NCBI GenBank assembly: GCA_023435725.1
Contig: JAEYRD010000141.1
Coordinates: forward strand, 1 to 38,088
Origin: Pseudomonadota bacterium
Lineage (GTDB): Bacteria > Pseudomonadota > Alphaproteobacteria > Rhizobiales > Xanthobacteraceae
Reading direction: 5' to 3'
DNA: 38,088 nucleotides
Positions 1 to 8,371 of the stretch are shown piece by piece (within the stretch, counting starts at the first letter, position 1; each line of letters starts with the position of its first letter). A model generated the notes under the pieces. The model was not told the origin of the DNA and ran no database searches. It saw only the letters and a program-made list of their open reading frames with translations. Both the position numbers and the translations under genes were made by a program.

Positions 1-1
1 C

Positions 2-1528
<1,527 letters not shown>

Positions 1529-1561
1529 GTCCGGCCGTTCAGGCAAAGTCACGAAATGCGA

Positions 1562-1595
1562 AACCCCGGCAGCGATGCCGGGGTTTTTGTTTTTT
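1562..1595 (+). terminator. Rho-independent terminator of groEL
   Basis: A perfect 10-bp stem (1562-1571 with 1576-1585, loop GCGA) is followed by a T-rich run to 1595, 33 bases after the groEL stop. It is the clearest intrinsic terminator in the window. Confidence 0.9.
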
Positions 1596-1603
1596 GGCCC
1601 CCC

Positions 1604-1649
1604 TCGTCATTCCGGGGCGCGCCCGCTTGGCGCGAGCCCGGAATCCATA
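1604..1649 (+). repeat. Left arm of palindromic intergenic repeat around the GIY-YIG gene
   Basis: This is the GTCATTCCGGGGCGCGC ... GCGCGAGCCCGGAATCCAT unit, also seen at 23377-23482, 33031-33157 and 37613-37719. Here the opposite arm is not nearby: it lies on the far side of the GIY-YIG gene (1963-2000), and both arms end in CATAACC on the gene-facing side. Confidence 0.85.
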
Positions 1650-1659
1650 ACCACGAACG

Positions 1660-1947
1660 TCAATTGGATATCCCGGGGTAGAGATCATCCCAGTTCGGGT
1701 TCTGCTCCTCGATCAGGCGTGTCTTCCAATCCCGCCGCCACTTCTTGAGCTCCTTCTCGCGCGCAATGGCGCTCGCCGCATCATCGTAGATTTCGAACAA
1801 CACGAGCTTGTCGACGCCATACTTGGTCGTGAAGCCGGGGGCGGCCTTCGTCCTATGCTCGTATACGCGGCGCACGAGGTCATTGGTCACGCCGATGTAG
1901 ATCGTGCCGTGCTTCCTACTCGCGAGGATGTAGACGTAGTAGGCCAT
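1660..1947 (-). CDS. Small GIY-YIG domain nuclease-like protein
   Basis: This 95-residue protein is essentially one GIY-YIG domain, the fold of UvrC, Slx1 and some homing endonucleases. The GIY position reads YVY (residues 4-6) and the YIG motif is present (IYIGVTNDLVRRVYEHR, about 16-32), with the conserved Arg after it and Glu residues near the C-terminus (about 79-80) that could bind metal. It has no DNA-targeting or other domain, like the stand-alone YhbQ/UPF0213-type proteins, whose substrates are mostly unknown. The gene lies between two inverted repeat arms (1604-1649 and 1963-2000) and shares no operon with groEL or lepB. Nuclease activity is inferred from the fold only. Confidence 0.88.
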   Translation of the reverse strand: MAYYVYILASRKHGTIYIGVTNDLVRRVYEHRTKAAPGFTTKYGVDKLVLFEIYDDAASAIAREKELKKWRRDWKTRLIEEQNPNWDDLYPGISN

Positions 1948-1962
1948 TCCATCCGCCTGGGG

Positions 1963-2000
1963 TTATGGGCTCGCGCTTCGCGCGCCCCGGAATGACGGGG
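1963..2000 (-). repeat. Right arm of palindromic repeat around the GIY-YIG gene
   Basis: This is the inverted partner of 1604-1649. Read on the minus strand it gives CGTCATTCCGGGGCGCGCG, then GCGCGAGCCCATAACC. Compared with the left arm it lacks about eight bases of the GGAATC segment, so the two arms are related but not identical. Confidence 0.8.
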
Positions 2001-2006
2001 TGAGGG

Positions 2007-2753
2007 TCACCACACCTTCCCGAGCCGCTCCATGCGCGGCTCGCCCTCCTCGTTCAGCGACCAGAAGATCCGCGTCGCTCGGCCTACGAGATTGTCCGTC
2101 GGCACGAAGCCCATCGCGGTCATCATGCGGCTGTCGGTGGAGTTGTCTCTGTTATCGCCAAGCACGAAGAAGTGGCCCGGCGGCACCGTGTAGACGCTGG
2201 TGTTGTCGTAATAGGCGTTGTCGATGCAGTCGTAGGTCACGTAGGAGGCGCCGTTCGGCAGCGTCTCGCGCCAGCGCTTGACCTTTGCACCGGCGTCGAC
2301 GCCGCAAACAGAGCCGGCGAATACCTCACCCAAAGGGACCCGCGTCACGAGCTTCTCGTTAAGAAAGAGCTGTCCCCGCCCCATTTGGACGCGATCGCCG
2401 GGCAGTCCGACCACGCGCTTGATGTAGTCGACCGAGGTGTCCTTCGGCGAACGAAACACGACGACGTCGCCGTATTCCGGCTGGGCGGCCCGGAAGCGAC
2501 CGGAGATCCAGGACGGCGCGAACGGAAACGAATAGCGGCCGTAGCCATAGGCATATTTTGCGGCGAGCACATAGTCGCCGACGATCAGCGTCGGCGCCAT
2601 CGAACTGGACGGGATGTTGAACGGCTGGAACAGGAAGAAGCGAAACAGGAACGGCGGCGACCACAGCACCGGGATCAGCAGGATCAGGATGACGATCGCC
2701 TTCCATTCCCGCGATTGCGCCGACGGCCGGATGGTTTCCTGAAGAGTGGTCAT
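2007..2753 (-). CDS. lepB: Signal peptidase I
   Basis: This is an inner-membrane serine protease that removes signal peptides from exported proteins using a Ser/Lys dyad. One transmembrane segment lies at about residues 19-42. The catalytic Ser51 is in NIPSSSM and the general-base Lys112 is in DYIKRVVGLPGD. Box E (LGDNRDNSTDSR) is present, and two Cys between the Lys and box E are typical of the periplasmic extension. At 248 residues it has the usual alphaproteobacterial length. It stands alone between the GIY-YIG gene and lysR, so it may be a second signal peptidase rather than the housekeeping copy usually near rnc and era; the sequence cannot decide this. Confidence 0.95.
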   Translation of the reverse strand: MTTLQETIRPSAQSREWKAIVILILLIPVLWSPPFLFRFFLFQPFNIPSSSMAPTLIVGDYVLAAKYAYGYGRYSFPFAPSWISGRFRAAQPEYGDVVVFRSPKDTSVDYIKRVVGLPGDRVQMGRGQLFLNEKLVTRVPLGEVFAGSVCGVDAGAKVKRWRETLPNGASYVTYDCIDNAYYDNTSVYTVPPGHFFVLGDNRDNSTDSRMMTAMGFVPTDNLVGRATRIFWSLNEEGEPRMERLGKVW

Positions 2754-2878
2754 GTGCCTGCCCGATCAAGACTGTCGCCATCGCGAGATTACGCAACCTT
2801 TGCGCGCATGCAATCCATGCCCCCTCAGGACTTGGTCGCCCCGCCCGTGGACCGCGTTCGCGCGCCGCCAGGCACCCG

Positions 2879-3718
2879 TCAGTCGCGCGCAAAATCCCTG
2901 AAACAGTGGCGCACCCATTCGATGGTGAGCCGCGTGGCCGGATCGCGCTTGAGATGGTTCTGCACCAGCAGCCAGACGTCGCGCCGCCTGGGCAAAAGCG
3001 TCGTGCGCAGGCTGCGGTCGGCGAGCAAAGCCCCGCAGCTGTGTTCGGGCAGCACGCCGGTGGCCTGATGCGACTGGATCATGGTGCTGATGATGCGGAC
3101 ATTGTCGGTGACGCAGCGCACGTTCGTCAGCCGCTTCGCCCGCAGGAACTGCGCCTCAGGAATGGCGTCGAGCTCGTCCGGATAGACGCAGGCGACCGGC
3201 TCGCTGCCGGCGTGATCGGCCGGCTCGAAGAAATACAGCCTGACATCGCCAAGTTTCGAGATCGTGAAGTCGCCCTTGTCCGGCTTGCGCAGGCGGATGG
3301 CGAGGTCGGCCTGCCAGCGCGAGAATTTGACGTTGCCGCTGGCGGTCAGGAATTGCAGGGTCAGGCCCGGATGATCCCGCAGGAAGGCGCTGGCGTGTGG
3401 CGCCAGCAGCTCTTCGGCGACCGCATTGGTCGAGGCGATGCGCAGGCGGCCGACCGGGCCCGGCTGGCTCTCCTTGATGCGATCGATCGCCGCGACATGC
3501 GCGGCCATCGCGCCGACATGCTCGAGCACCGCCTCGCAGTGACGGGTCGGCCGGCGCAGACCGTCCACGGCGTCGAACAGCGGCACACCGAGATCGCGCT
3601 GAATGCGCGCGAGCCGGCGCCCCACCGTGGTCTCGTCGATGCGCAGCCGTGCGCTGGCGCCGGCATAGGTGCCCTCGTCCCTCACAGCGGCGATGATGCG
3701 CAGATCGTCCCAGTTCAT
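2879..3718 (-). CDS. LysR-family transcriptional regulator
   Basis: The N-terminal winged HTH fills about residues 1-60 (MNWDDLRIIAAVRDEGT ... TTVGRRLARIQRDLG), followed by a LysR substrate-binding domain of about 200 residues. I place the start at MNWDDLR (3718). An in-frame start exists at 3775, but the extra 19 codons run through the TGCA-rich palindrome at 3750-3785, which is better read as operator DNA, and the family begins close to the HTH. The gene is divergent from the isochorismatase gene at 3850, the usual arrangement of a LysR regulator and its target. The effector is unknown; the target set suggests a small organic acid or amide. Confidence 0.9.
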   Translation of the reverse strand: MNWDDLRIIAAVRDEGTYAGASARLRIDETTVGRRLARIQRDLGVPLFDAVDGLRRPTRHCEAVLEHVGAMAAHVAAIDRIKESQPGPVGRLRIASTNAVAEELLAPHASAFLRDHPGLTLQFLTASGNVKFSRWQADLAIRLRKPDKGDFTISKLGDVRLYFFEPADHAGSEPVACVYPDELDAIPEAQFLRAKRLTNVRCVTDNVRIISTMIQSHQATGVLPEHSCGALLADRSLRTTLLPRRRDVWLLVQNHLKRDPATRLTIEWVRHCFRDFARD

Positions 3719-3749
3719 CGGCGCGAGCCTAGCAGGCACTGCCGGTCCC

Positions 3750-3785
3750 TGCAAATTTGCAGCCACATGCTGCAATAGTCCTGCA
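3750..3785. promoter_or_regulatory. Putative LysR operator (TGCA cluster)
   Basis: A perfect 12-bp palindrome, TGCAAATTTGCA (3750-3761), is followed by two more TGCA half-sites at 3771-3774 and 3782-3785. The four TGCA blocks sit in the 131-bp divergent gap between lysR (start 3718) and the isochorismatase gene (start 3850). LysR regulators typically bind an interrupted palindrome plus a second site in such gaps. No binding data; inferred from position and symmetry. Confidence 0.6.
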
Positions 3786-3849
3786 CATTGGCAGGCCTCC
3801 GCTGCGCTAGGGTCGCGTCATCCGATTTCTCCAGGAAGGCCTGACCAGC

Positions 3850-4443
3850 ATGACCGCTCCAAAGACCCTGCTCGAACTCGCCGGCGCCGATCTCAATCCG
3901 CCCAAGCTCAGTGATGCCTGCCTCGCGCTGATCGACATCCAGAACGAATACCGCGCCGGCCCACTGGCGCTGCCCGACGCCGAGCCCGCGATCGCTGTCG
4001 CAGCCAAGCTGCTCGCGCGTGCCCGGCAGAGCGGCGCGGCGATCTTCCACGTCGCGCACAAGGGACGTGCCGGCGGCCTGTTCGACCGCGAGGCCGAGCG
4101 CGGCGCGATCGTCGAGAGCCTGACGCCGCTCGCGACCGAGCCCGTGGTCGAGAAGGCGCTGCCGAACGCCTTTGCCGGCACCGACCTGCAAGCCCTGATA
4201 GCGGCGACCGGACGCACCAACATCGTGTTAGCGGGCTTCATGACCCACATGTGCGTCAGCTCGACCGCGCGCGCCGCGCTCGACCTCGGCCTGCGCACCA
4301 CGATCGCGGCCGACGCCTGCGCCACCCGCGACCTGCCCGACGGGCGCGGTGGCGCATTATCCGCAAGGACCATCCACGCGGTCGCTCTGGCGGAATTGTC
4401 CGATCGTTTCGCGATCATCGCGCGCAGCGACGCGCTGACCTGA
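3850..4443 (+). CDS. Isochorismatase-family cysteine hydrolase
   Basis: This 197-residue protein belongs to the isochorismatase/nicotinamidase superfamily, which hydrolyses amides, carbamates or the isochorismate ether bond. The catalytic triad is visible: Asp29 in LIDIQNEY, Lys102 in EKALPNAF and the nucleophile Cys135 in THMCVSST. The substrate cannot be assigned; many such genes beside a LysR regulator act on small amides. A CCAGGAAGG Shine-Dalgarno-like stretch lies upstream of the ATG. It is the first gene of a probable operon with a GST (11-base gap) and an SDR. Confidence 0.9.
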   Translation: MTAPKTLLELAGADLNPPKLSDACLALIDIQNEYRAGPLALPDAEPAIAVAAKLLARARQSGAAIFHVAHKGRAGGLFDREAERGAIVESLTPLATEPVVEKALPNAFAGTDLQALIAATGRTNIVLAGFMTHMCVSSTARAALDLGLRTTIAADACATRDLPDGRGGALSARTIHAVALAELSDRFAIIARSDALT

Positions 4444-4454
4444 CGGCGCACGCG

Positions 4455-5093
4455 ATGCTGCAGCTCTATTTCTTTCCGATGGCCTGCTCGCTCGCCAGCC
4501 GCATCGCGCTGATGGAGGCCGGCATCGAGGCGCGTTATCATCTAGCTCACATATGGACGAAGAAGGTCGTGGACGACGGCAGCGATTTCCGCGGCGTTTC
4601 GCCGAAGGGCGCGGTGCCGGTGCTGGTCCTGGAGAACGGCGAACGGCTAACCGAAAGCGCCGCGGTGCTGCAATACATCGCCGATGTGAAGCCGGAGGCG
4701 GGCCTCGCGCCCCGCTTCGGCGATCCCGAGCGCTACCGCCTGCAGGAATGGCTGAGCTTCATCGGCGCCGAGATCCACAAGGCTTTCCTGTTCCCGACCT
4801 TCTGGTACAAGGACGACGGCTCGCTCGCCAAGCCGCGTGCAAGGATCGCACAGACATTGGCGGTGCCATCAGCGCATCTTGCGGACCGCGAATTCCTCGT
4901 CGGCAACAGCTTCACCGTGGCGGATGCCCACCTCACCTGGGCCTTGCTGCTGCTCCGTCCCGCAGGCGTCGACATCGCGCAATGGCCATCGTTGTCGGCC
5001 TATCTCGAACGCATGCAAGCGCGGCCCGCCGTCCGAGGCGCGATCGCGACCGAGATGGCGCTTCGCAAGACCGTGGCGGCAGGCCCGGCGTGA
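4455..5093 (+). CDS. Glutathione S-transferase family protein
   Basis: This 212-residue GST has an N-terminal thioredoxin-like domain (LYFFPMACSLASRIALMEAG, with Cys11 in the beta-class position, and a VPVL cis-Pro loop followed by the ES glutathione-binding pair in LTESAAVLQYIA) and an all-helical C-terminal domain including FTVADAHLTW. I chose the ATG at 4455, 11 bases after the upstream stop; longer in-frame extensions run into the isochorismatase gene and have no homology to GST. It is probably translated with the preceding hydrolase. The electrophilic substrate is unknown. Confidence 0.9.
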   Translation: MLQLYFFPMACSLASRIALMEAGIEARYHLAHIWTKKVVDDGSDFRGVSPKGAVPVLVLENGERLTESAAVLQYIADVKPEAGLAPRFGDPERYRLQEWLSFIGAEIHKAFLFPTFWYKDDGSLAKPRARIAQTLAVPSAHLADREFLVGNSFTVADAHLTWALLLLRPAGVDIAQWPSLSAYLERMQARPAVRGAIATEMALRKTVAAGPA

Positions 5094-5168
5094 CAGGTCA
5101 CTGGTGCGGCCGATGACGATTGGGCTAGATCTTGCGACCGACTGACGTTTCACAACGGGAACAAGATC

Positions 5169-5993
5169 ATGACATCGCATGACACTGCGAAGCTATTGGC
5201 CGGCAAGGTTGCGCTGGTGACCGGCGCGGGACGCGGGCTCGGCCGCGCCTTTGCAGAGAAGCTGGCCGGCCTCGGCGCTGACGTCGCCATCCATGGCATG
5301 CGCGAGAACGGGCCGGCGGAATATGGCGAGGGCACCACCCTCACCGCGGTGGCCGCACAGATCGGCCAGGAATTTGGTGTCCGCAGCCAGCGCGTGCTCG
5401 GCGATCTCACCAGGGGCGACGACATCGCGCGCGTGGTTGCCGAGACGGAAGACGCGCTCGGCCCGATCGACATCCTCGTGCACAATGCCGGCGGCGATAT
5501 TGCAGCTGCCGGCGGCAAGCCCGATCCGAACGATGCGGTGAACATCAAGGAGGCCGATGTGCGCGCGGTGCTGGAGCGCAATCTGCTCAGCACCATCCTG
5601 ACCTGCCAGGCGGTCGCGCGCGGCATGATGGAGCGGCGACGAGGCCGTATCGTCACGCTTGGCTCGGTCGCCGCCTTCAAGGGGCGCACCAACGGCTCGA
5701 TCTATGCGGTGTCGAAGGCAGGCGTGACACACTACACGCGATGCCTGGCCGACCAGCTCCGCCCCTACGACATCGCCGTCAACTGCATCGCGCCCGGCGA
5801 TACCCGCACCGGCCGCTTCCTCGGCACGCGCGCGGTGGACCCGAACCAGATGGTCGAGACCGGCACGCTCGACCGCATCGCGACGGTCGACGAGGTCGCG
5901 CGCGTCGTCGAGTTCTTCGCAGGTCCCATGGGCGCGTTCGTCTCGGGCCAGGTGCTGAGGATCGACGGCGGCGGACAGTGCTGGCCGGGCTGA
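5169..5993 (+). CDS. Short-chain dehydrogenase/reductase (SDR)
   Basis: This is a 274-residue classical SDR oxidoreductase. The Rossmann cofactor motif TGAGRGLG is at residues 18-25, HNAGG at 105-109, catalytic Ser166, and Tyr179 with Lys183 in YAVSK. The C-terminal IDGGGQ is typical of the FabG-like branch. The hydroxyl or keto substrate is not evident. It follows the GST by 75 bases in the same direction, so it may belong to the LysR-controlled set or have its own promoter. A bidirectional terminator follows. Confidence 0.92.
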   Translation: MTSHDTAKLLAGKVALVTGAGRGLGRAFAEKLAGLGADVAIHGMRENGPAEYGEGTTLTAVAAQIGQEFGVRSQRVLGDLTRGDDIARVVAETEDALGPIDILVHNAGGDIAAAGGKPDPNDAVNIKEADVRAVLERNLLSTILTCQAVARGMMERRRGRIVTLGSVAAFKGRTNGSIYAVSKAGVTHYTRCLADQLRPYDIAVNCIAPGDTRTGRFLGTRAVDPNQMVETGTLDRIATVDEVARVVEFFAGPMGAFVSGQVLRIDGGGQCWPG

Positions 5994-6014
5994 AAAAGCT
6001 TCCGCGCAAAAAGA

Positions 6015-6039
6015 AAAGGGCCGCTGCAAGCGGCCCTTT
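6015..6039. terminator. Bidirectional terminator between SDR and the L,D-transpeptidase-like gene
   Basis: A perfect 11-bp stem, AAAGGGCCGCT (6015-6025) with 6029-6039, has a 3-base loop. It is flanked by A-rich sequence on the left and TTT on the right, so it can serve both convergent genes (stops at 5993 and 6064). Confidence 0.8.
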
Positions 6040-6063
6040 GTACCATCCAATACCAGCCGCGGA

Positions 6064-7227
6064 TCAGTCGACCCGTGCCAGCACCGCGAGCTTGCGGATG
6101 CCCTTGTTGCGGTAGGCGTCCAGGAACGCGTAGTAGTCCTTGAACGACACGCAGCCGTTGGAGTCGCCGTTCGGCCCGAGCATGAAGGTGTGCGCGAGCA
6201 GGCCGTCGCGGCCGTAAATCGCGCTCTCGCCGCCGATCGGGGTCAGGCGCAGTGCCGGCACGCCATGGAACAGCGCTTCGCGCGGCTTCAGCGTGTAGAT
6301 GTGCGGCGGCGTCACGCCGCGCATGCGGGTACGCTGGGAGCGCGGATCATCGAGGTTGGAGCCGAGGCCGGAATGCGCCTCGAGCCTGGTGCCGTCGGGC
6401 AGATAAACCGTCTTCGCGGTGATGTCGTAGACCGCGGTGTCGCGCTCATAGGGCGGCGCACCGCCGAACATCGGATTCTGCTCCTTCGGCGCGATGGCAG
6501 CGGTCACGCTGGCATCGGCCGAGGCATAGGCCAGCAGCCCGCCGGACGGCTCGCGCTTACCCCAGAGCTTCTCGACCATCGACTGGCGCGGCCCGGTGAT
6601 CGACATCACCGCCGCCTTGGCGCGATCGGCGAAGGATTTCGGTTTTGCTTCCGGCGCCGGCACGATCTGGGCCGGATCCGCCGAGGCCAGTTGCACCTGC
6701 GCGTCAGCGCCGCGCTTGGCCTTGGCGGCATCGGCGATCTTGGCAGGGCCCTGCGGCTTGTTCGCTTCCGCGACCTTGGCGATCACGCTCGGCTTCGGGG
6801 TGTCCTTGGCCATGTCTTTGGCCTCAGCAACCCTGGTTGCGGGGGCGGCGCTGGCCGCATTCGATTCCACGCCCTGGGTCGCAGCTGCGGCAAAGCGCTC
6901 GTTGAACATCTCGCGCGAGATCGGGGCTGCGACCTGCAGCCGGTCGGGCAGCAGCGCGAAGGCTTCGTTGATGGCCTCGCCCGCTTCGCGCAGCGCCACC
7001 TTGGGCGCGCGCTTGATCACGGGCTCGTCGTAGCCGGCGCTGCCGACGGTCGGATAGACGCTGGCGCCGAGGACATTGCTGTACACGGTCCAGCCGGCGC
7101 CGAGCACGACGCAGCCGAGCGCCGCGGCGCCAAACCAATTGGTAGAGGCCATTTTCCGGGAAGACTTCCGAGAAGATTTGTTGGACTTCCGTGCCGCGTT
7201 ACTCTGCGCAGCGATACTCGTACTCAT
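6064..7227 (-). CDS. Membrane-anchored L,D-transpeptidase-like protein (DUF2778/Tlde1-type domain)
   Basis: This 387-residue protein has a basic Ser/Lys-rich cytoplasmic head (1-30), one transmembrane segment (about 31-49), a long Ala/Lys-rich periplasmic linker and a C-terminal catalytic-looking domain. That domain has His346 and Cys359 in an H ... SNGCVSF motif, as in YkuD-like and DUF2778 domains that cross-link or trim peptidoglycan stem peptides. The start at 7227 has an AAGG Shine-Dalgarno a few bases upstream; an extension to 7299 is open but unsupported. Tlde1 effectors share the domain, but the anchor and lack of secretion genes nearby point to a housekeeping cell-wall role. A CtrA-like box lies about 110 bases upstream. 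Confidence 0.8.
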   Translation of the reverse strand: MSTSIAAQSNAARKSNKSSRKSSRKMASTNWFGAAALGCVVLGAGWTVYSNVLGASVYPTVGSAGYDEPVIKRAPKVALREAGEAINEAFALLPDRLQVAAPISREMFNERFAAAATQGVESNAASAAPATRVAEAKDMAKDTPKPSVIAKVAEANKPQGPAKIADAAKAKRGADAQVQLASADPAQIVPAPEAKPKSFADRAKAAVMSITGPRQSMVEKLWGKREPSGGLLAYASADASVTAAIAPKEQNPMFGGAPPYERDTAVYDITAKTVYLPDGTRLEAHSGLGSNLDDPRSQRTRMRGVTPPHIYTLKPREALFHGVPALRLTPIGGESAIYGRDGLLAHTFMLGPNGDSNGCVSFKDYYAFLDAYRNKGIRKLAVLARVD

Positions 7228-7337
7228 TCGCCTTGCGTCCAGGACGGTGTCACTCAGTCCCCCTTCAAAGTGCCGCTGGTCACGATCCGGAAACAGCATC
7301 TCGCAGGAGGTCGGAGCGTCATTAAGGCGACTTTTAG

Positions 7338-7352
7338 TTAAATGCAGATTAA
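7338..7352. promoter_or_regulatory. CtrA-like binding site TTAA-N7-TTAA
   Basis: TTAA (7338-7341), seven bases, then TTAA (7349-7352) matches the core of the alphaproteobacterial cell-cycle regulator CtrA. It is 111-125 bases upstream of the L,D-transpeptidase-like start at 7227. TTAA is rare in this GC-rich DNA, which raises the weight of the match, but the common trailing C is G here. Confidence 0.5.
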
Positions 7353-7744
7353 GTTCGGGCAGATATGGGGCAATTCGTTAACGCTGTCCCATTTCGAGAA
7401 AAAAGCCCGCAGAACTACGGACTTAGTCGAAACTGTTAACTATAATTCTCGGCAGGTTCAGCGCGATCGGCGGGCGTCTCCACCCGCACCCATGACGCAC
7501 TCAACAACGTCCTTTTCGTGATCATCAAAACGGTCCGAGCATAGCGCCGAAGCGTTGCGCGGGGCTGGTGCGCGCCGGCTCACCATCGACGCGCGTGACG
7601 AGCGGAGCCAAAGCCGGTCTGCGGCATATCACGCCGCGCGCTCACGCAGGCCGTGCCCTGACTGAAAGTTGATCGCGCCGGTCTGGAAAAGGCCGCGTCG
7701 GGAAAATAGCTGCCACAGCGGCACTTTTCAGCAGCCTCTGCGCG

Positions 7745-7762
7745 TGATACGGTACCGTATCA
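7745..7762. promoter_or_regulatory. Perfect 18-bp palindrome, probable operator of the fecR-cyclase pair
   Basis: TGATACGGTACCGTATCA is its own reverse complement over all 18 bases. It ends 42 bases before the FecR-domain start at 7805, the usual place for a repressor site. The form resembles TetR-type operators; no regulator gene lies next to it. Confidence 0.6.
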
Positions 7763-7804
7763 ACATCGCCTTGAACTGTGCCGAGCACGCAAACGGAGGC
7801 TGGC

Positions 7805-8326
7805 ATGAGAGGGTTCGCGCGCGCCGGATTTTTTGCTCTGGCGTGGTCGTTCTTGTTGATGGGATACGCGGTCGCGCAGCCTGCCAATGCGGGCTGCACA
7901 TCCTCGCCGTCCGCAAACGGCACGCAGACATGGCGCTGCGACAACGGCATCACCATCGTTGCTGAAAATGGCGCCAGGTTTGAACTTAGGGACGCCAACC
8001 GCGACGGACATATTGACTCCGTCGAGTTGAGCAGCCAGGCGCTGTTGGTCGAGGTGCCCAAAAAGCCCGGCGGCAATCGCTTCAAGGTGCTGACGCCGCA
8101 GGCGATCGCCGCGGTGCGCGGCACGAAATGGGCTGTCGATGTCACGGAGGCCAAGACTGCCGTCTTCGTTGCCGACGGCCGCGTCGGCGTGAGCCGCAGG
8201 ACCCCTGGGCGCGTCGTCGTTTTAGGCCCCGGCGAGGGCGTCGATGTGGAAGCGACCGGCCCGTTGACCGTCAAGACATGGGGCCAGCCGCGCGTCGACG
8301 CGCTGATGGCGAGACTCGGCCGGTAA
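7805..8326 (+). CDS. Secreted FecR-domain protein
   Basis: This 173-residue protein has a signal peptide (MRGFARAGFFALAWSFLL ..., cleavage near residues 24-29). Its C-terminal half resembles the FecR periplasmic domain (RFKVLTPQAIAAVRGTKW ... VFVADGRVGVSRR ... VVLGPGEGVDV). Classical FecR proteins are membrane anti-sigma regulators with a cytoplasmic helix; this one has neither that part nor a membrane anchor, so it should be free in the periplasm. CGGAGG at 7794-7799 supports the ATG at 7805 over an upstream GTG at 7778. It lies 45 bases before a CHASE2 cyclase and probably forms a two-gene unit with it as a periplasmic partner or ligand sensor. That role is inferred. Confidence 0.85.
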   Translation: MRGFARAGFFALAWSFLLMGYAVAQPANAGCTSSPSANGTQTWRCDNGITIVAENGARFELRDANRDGHIDSVELSSQALLVEVPKKPGGNRFKVLTPQAIAAVRGTKWAVDVTEAKTAVFVADGRVGVSRRTPGRVVVLGPGEGVDVEATGPLTVKTWGQPRVDALMARLGR

Positions 8327-8371
8327 GGGCCAATAAGACTCGGACAACAGAGCAGATAGCAGTACGACGCA

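Larger units (their letters stand above)
7228..7804. other. 577-bp divergent intergenic region
   Basis: No coding region is convincing here. It separates the leftward L,D-transpeptidase-like gene from the rightward fecR-cyclase pair. It is A+T-richer than its surroundings around 7320-7450, with four TTAA tetramers between 7322 and 7381 and a fifth at 7436-7439. It also holds a TATAAT hexamer at 7441-7446 and the palindrome at 7745-7762. It may also contain a small RNA, but I see no terminator that would support one. Confidence 0.6.

Noticed and set aside
1660..1947. GIY-YIG gene as a homing endonuclease within an intron or intein
   Set aside because: It interrupts no gene and has no DNA-recognition domain or intron-like borders; a repeat-associated gene fits better.
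6064..7227. L,D-transpeptidase-like protein as a type VI effector (Tlde1)
   Set aside because: It has a TM anchor and long linker, and no immunity or secretion genes lie beside it.
7441..7446. Perfect TATAAT hexamer in the divergent gap
   Set aside because: No matching -35 element at proper spacing; too short to call a promoter.
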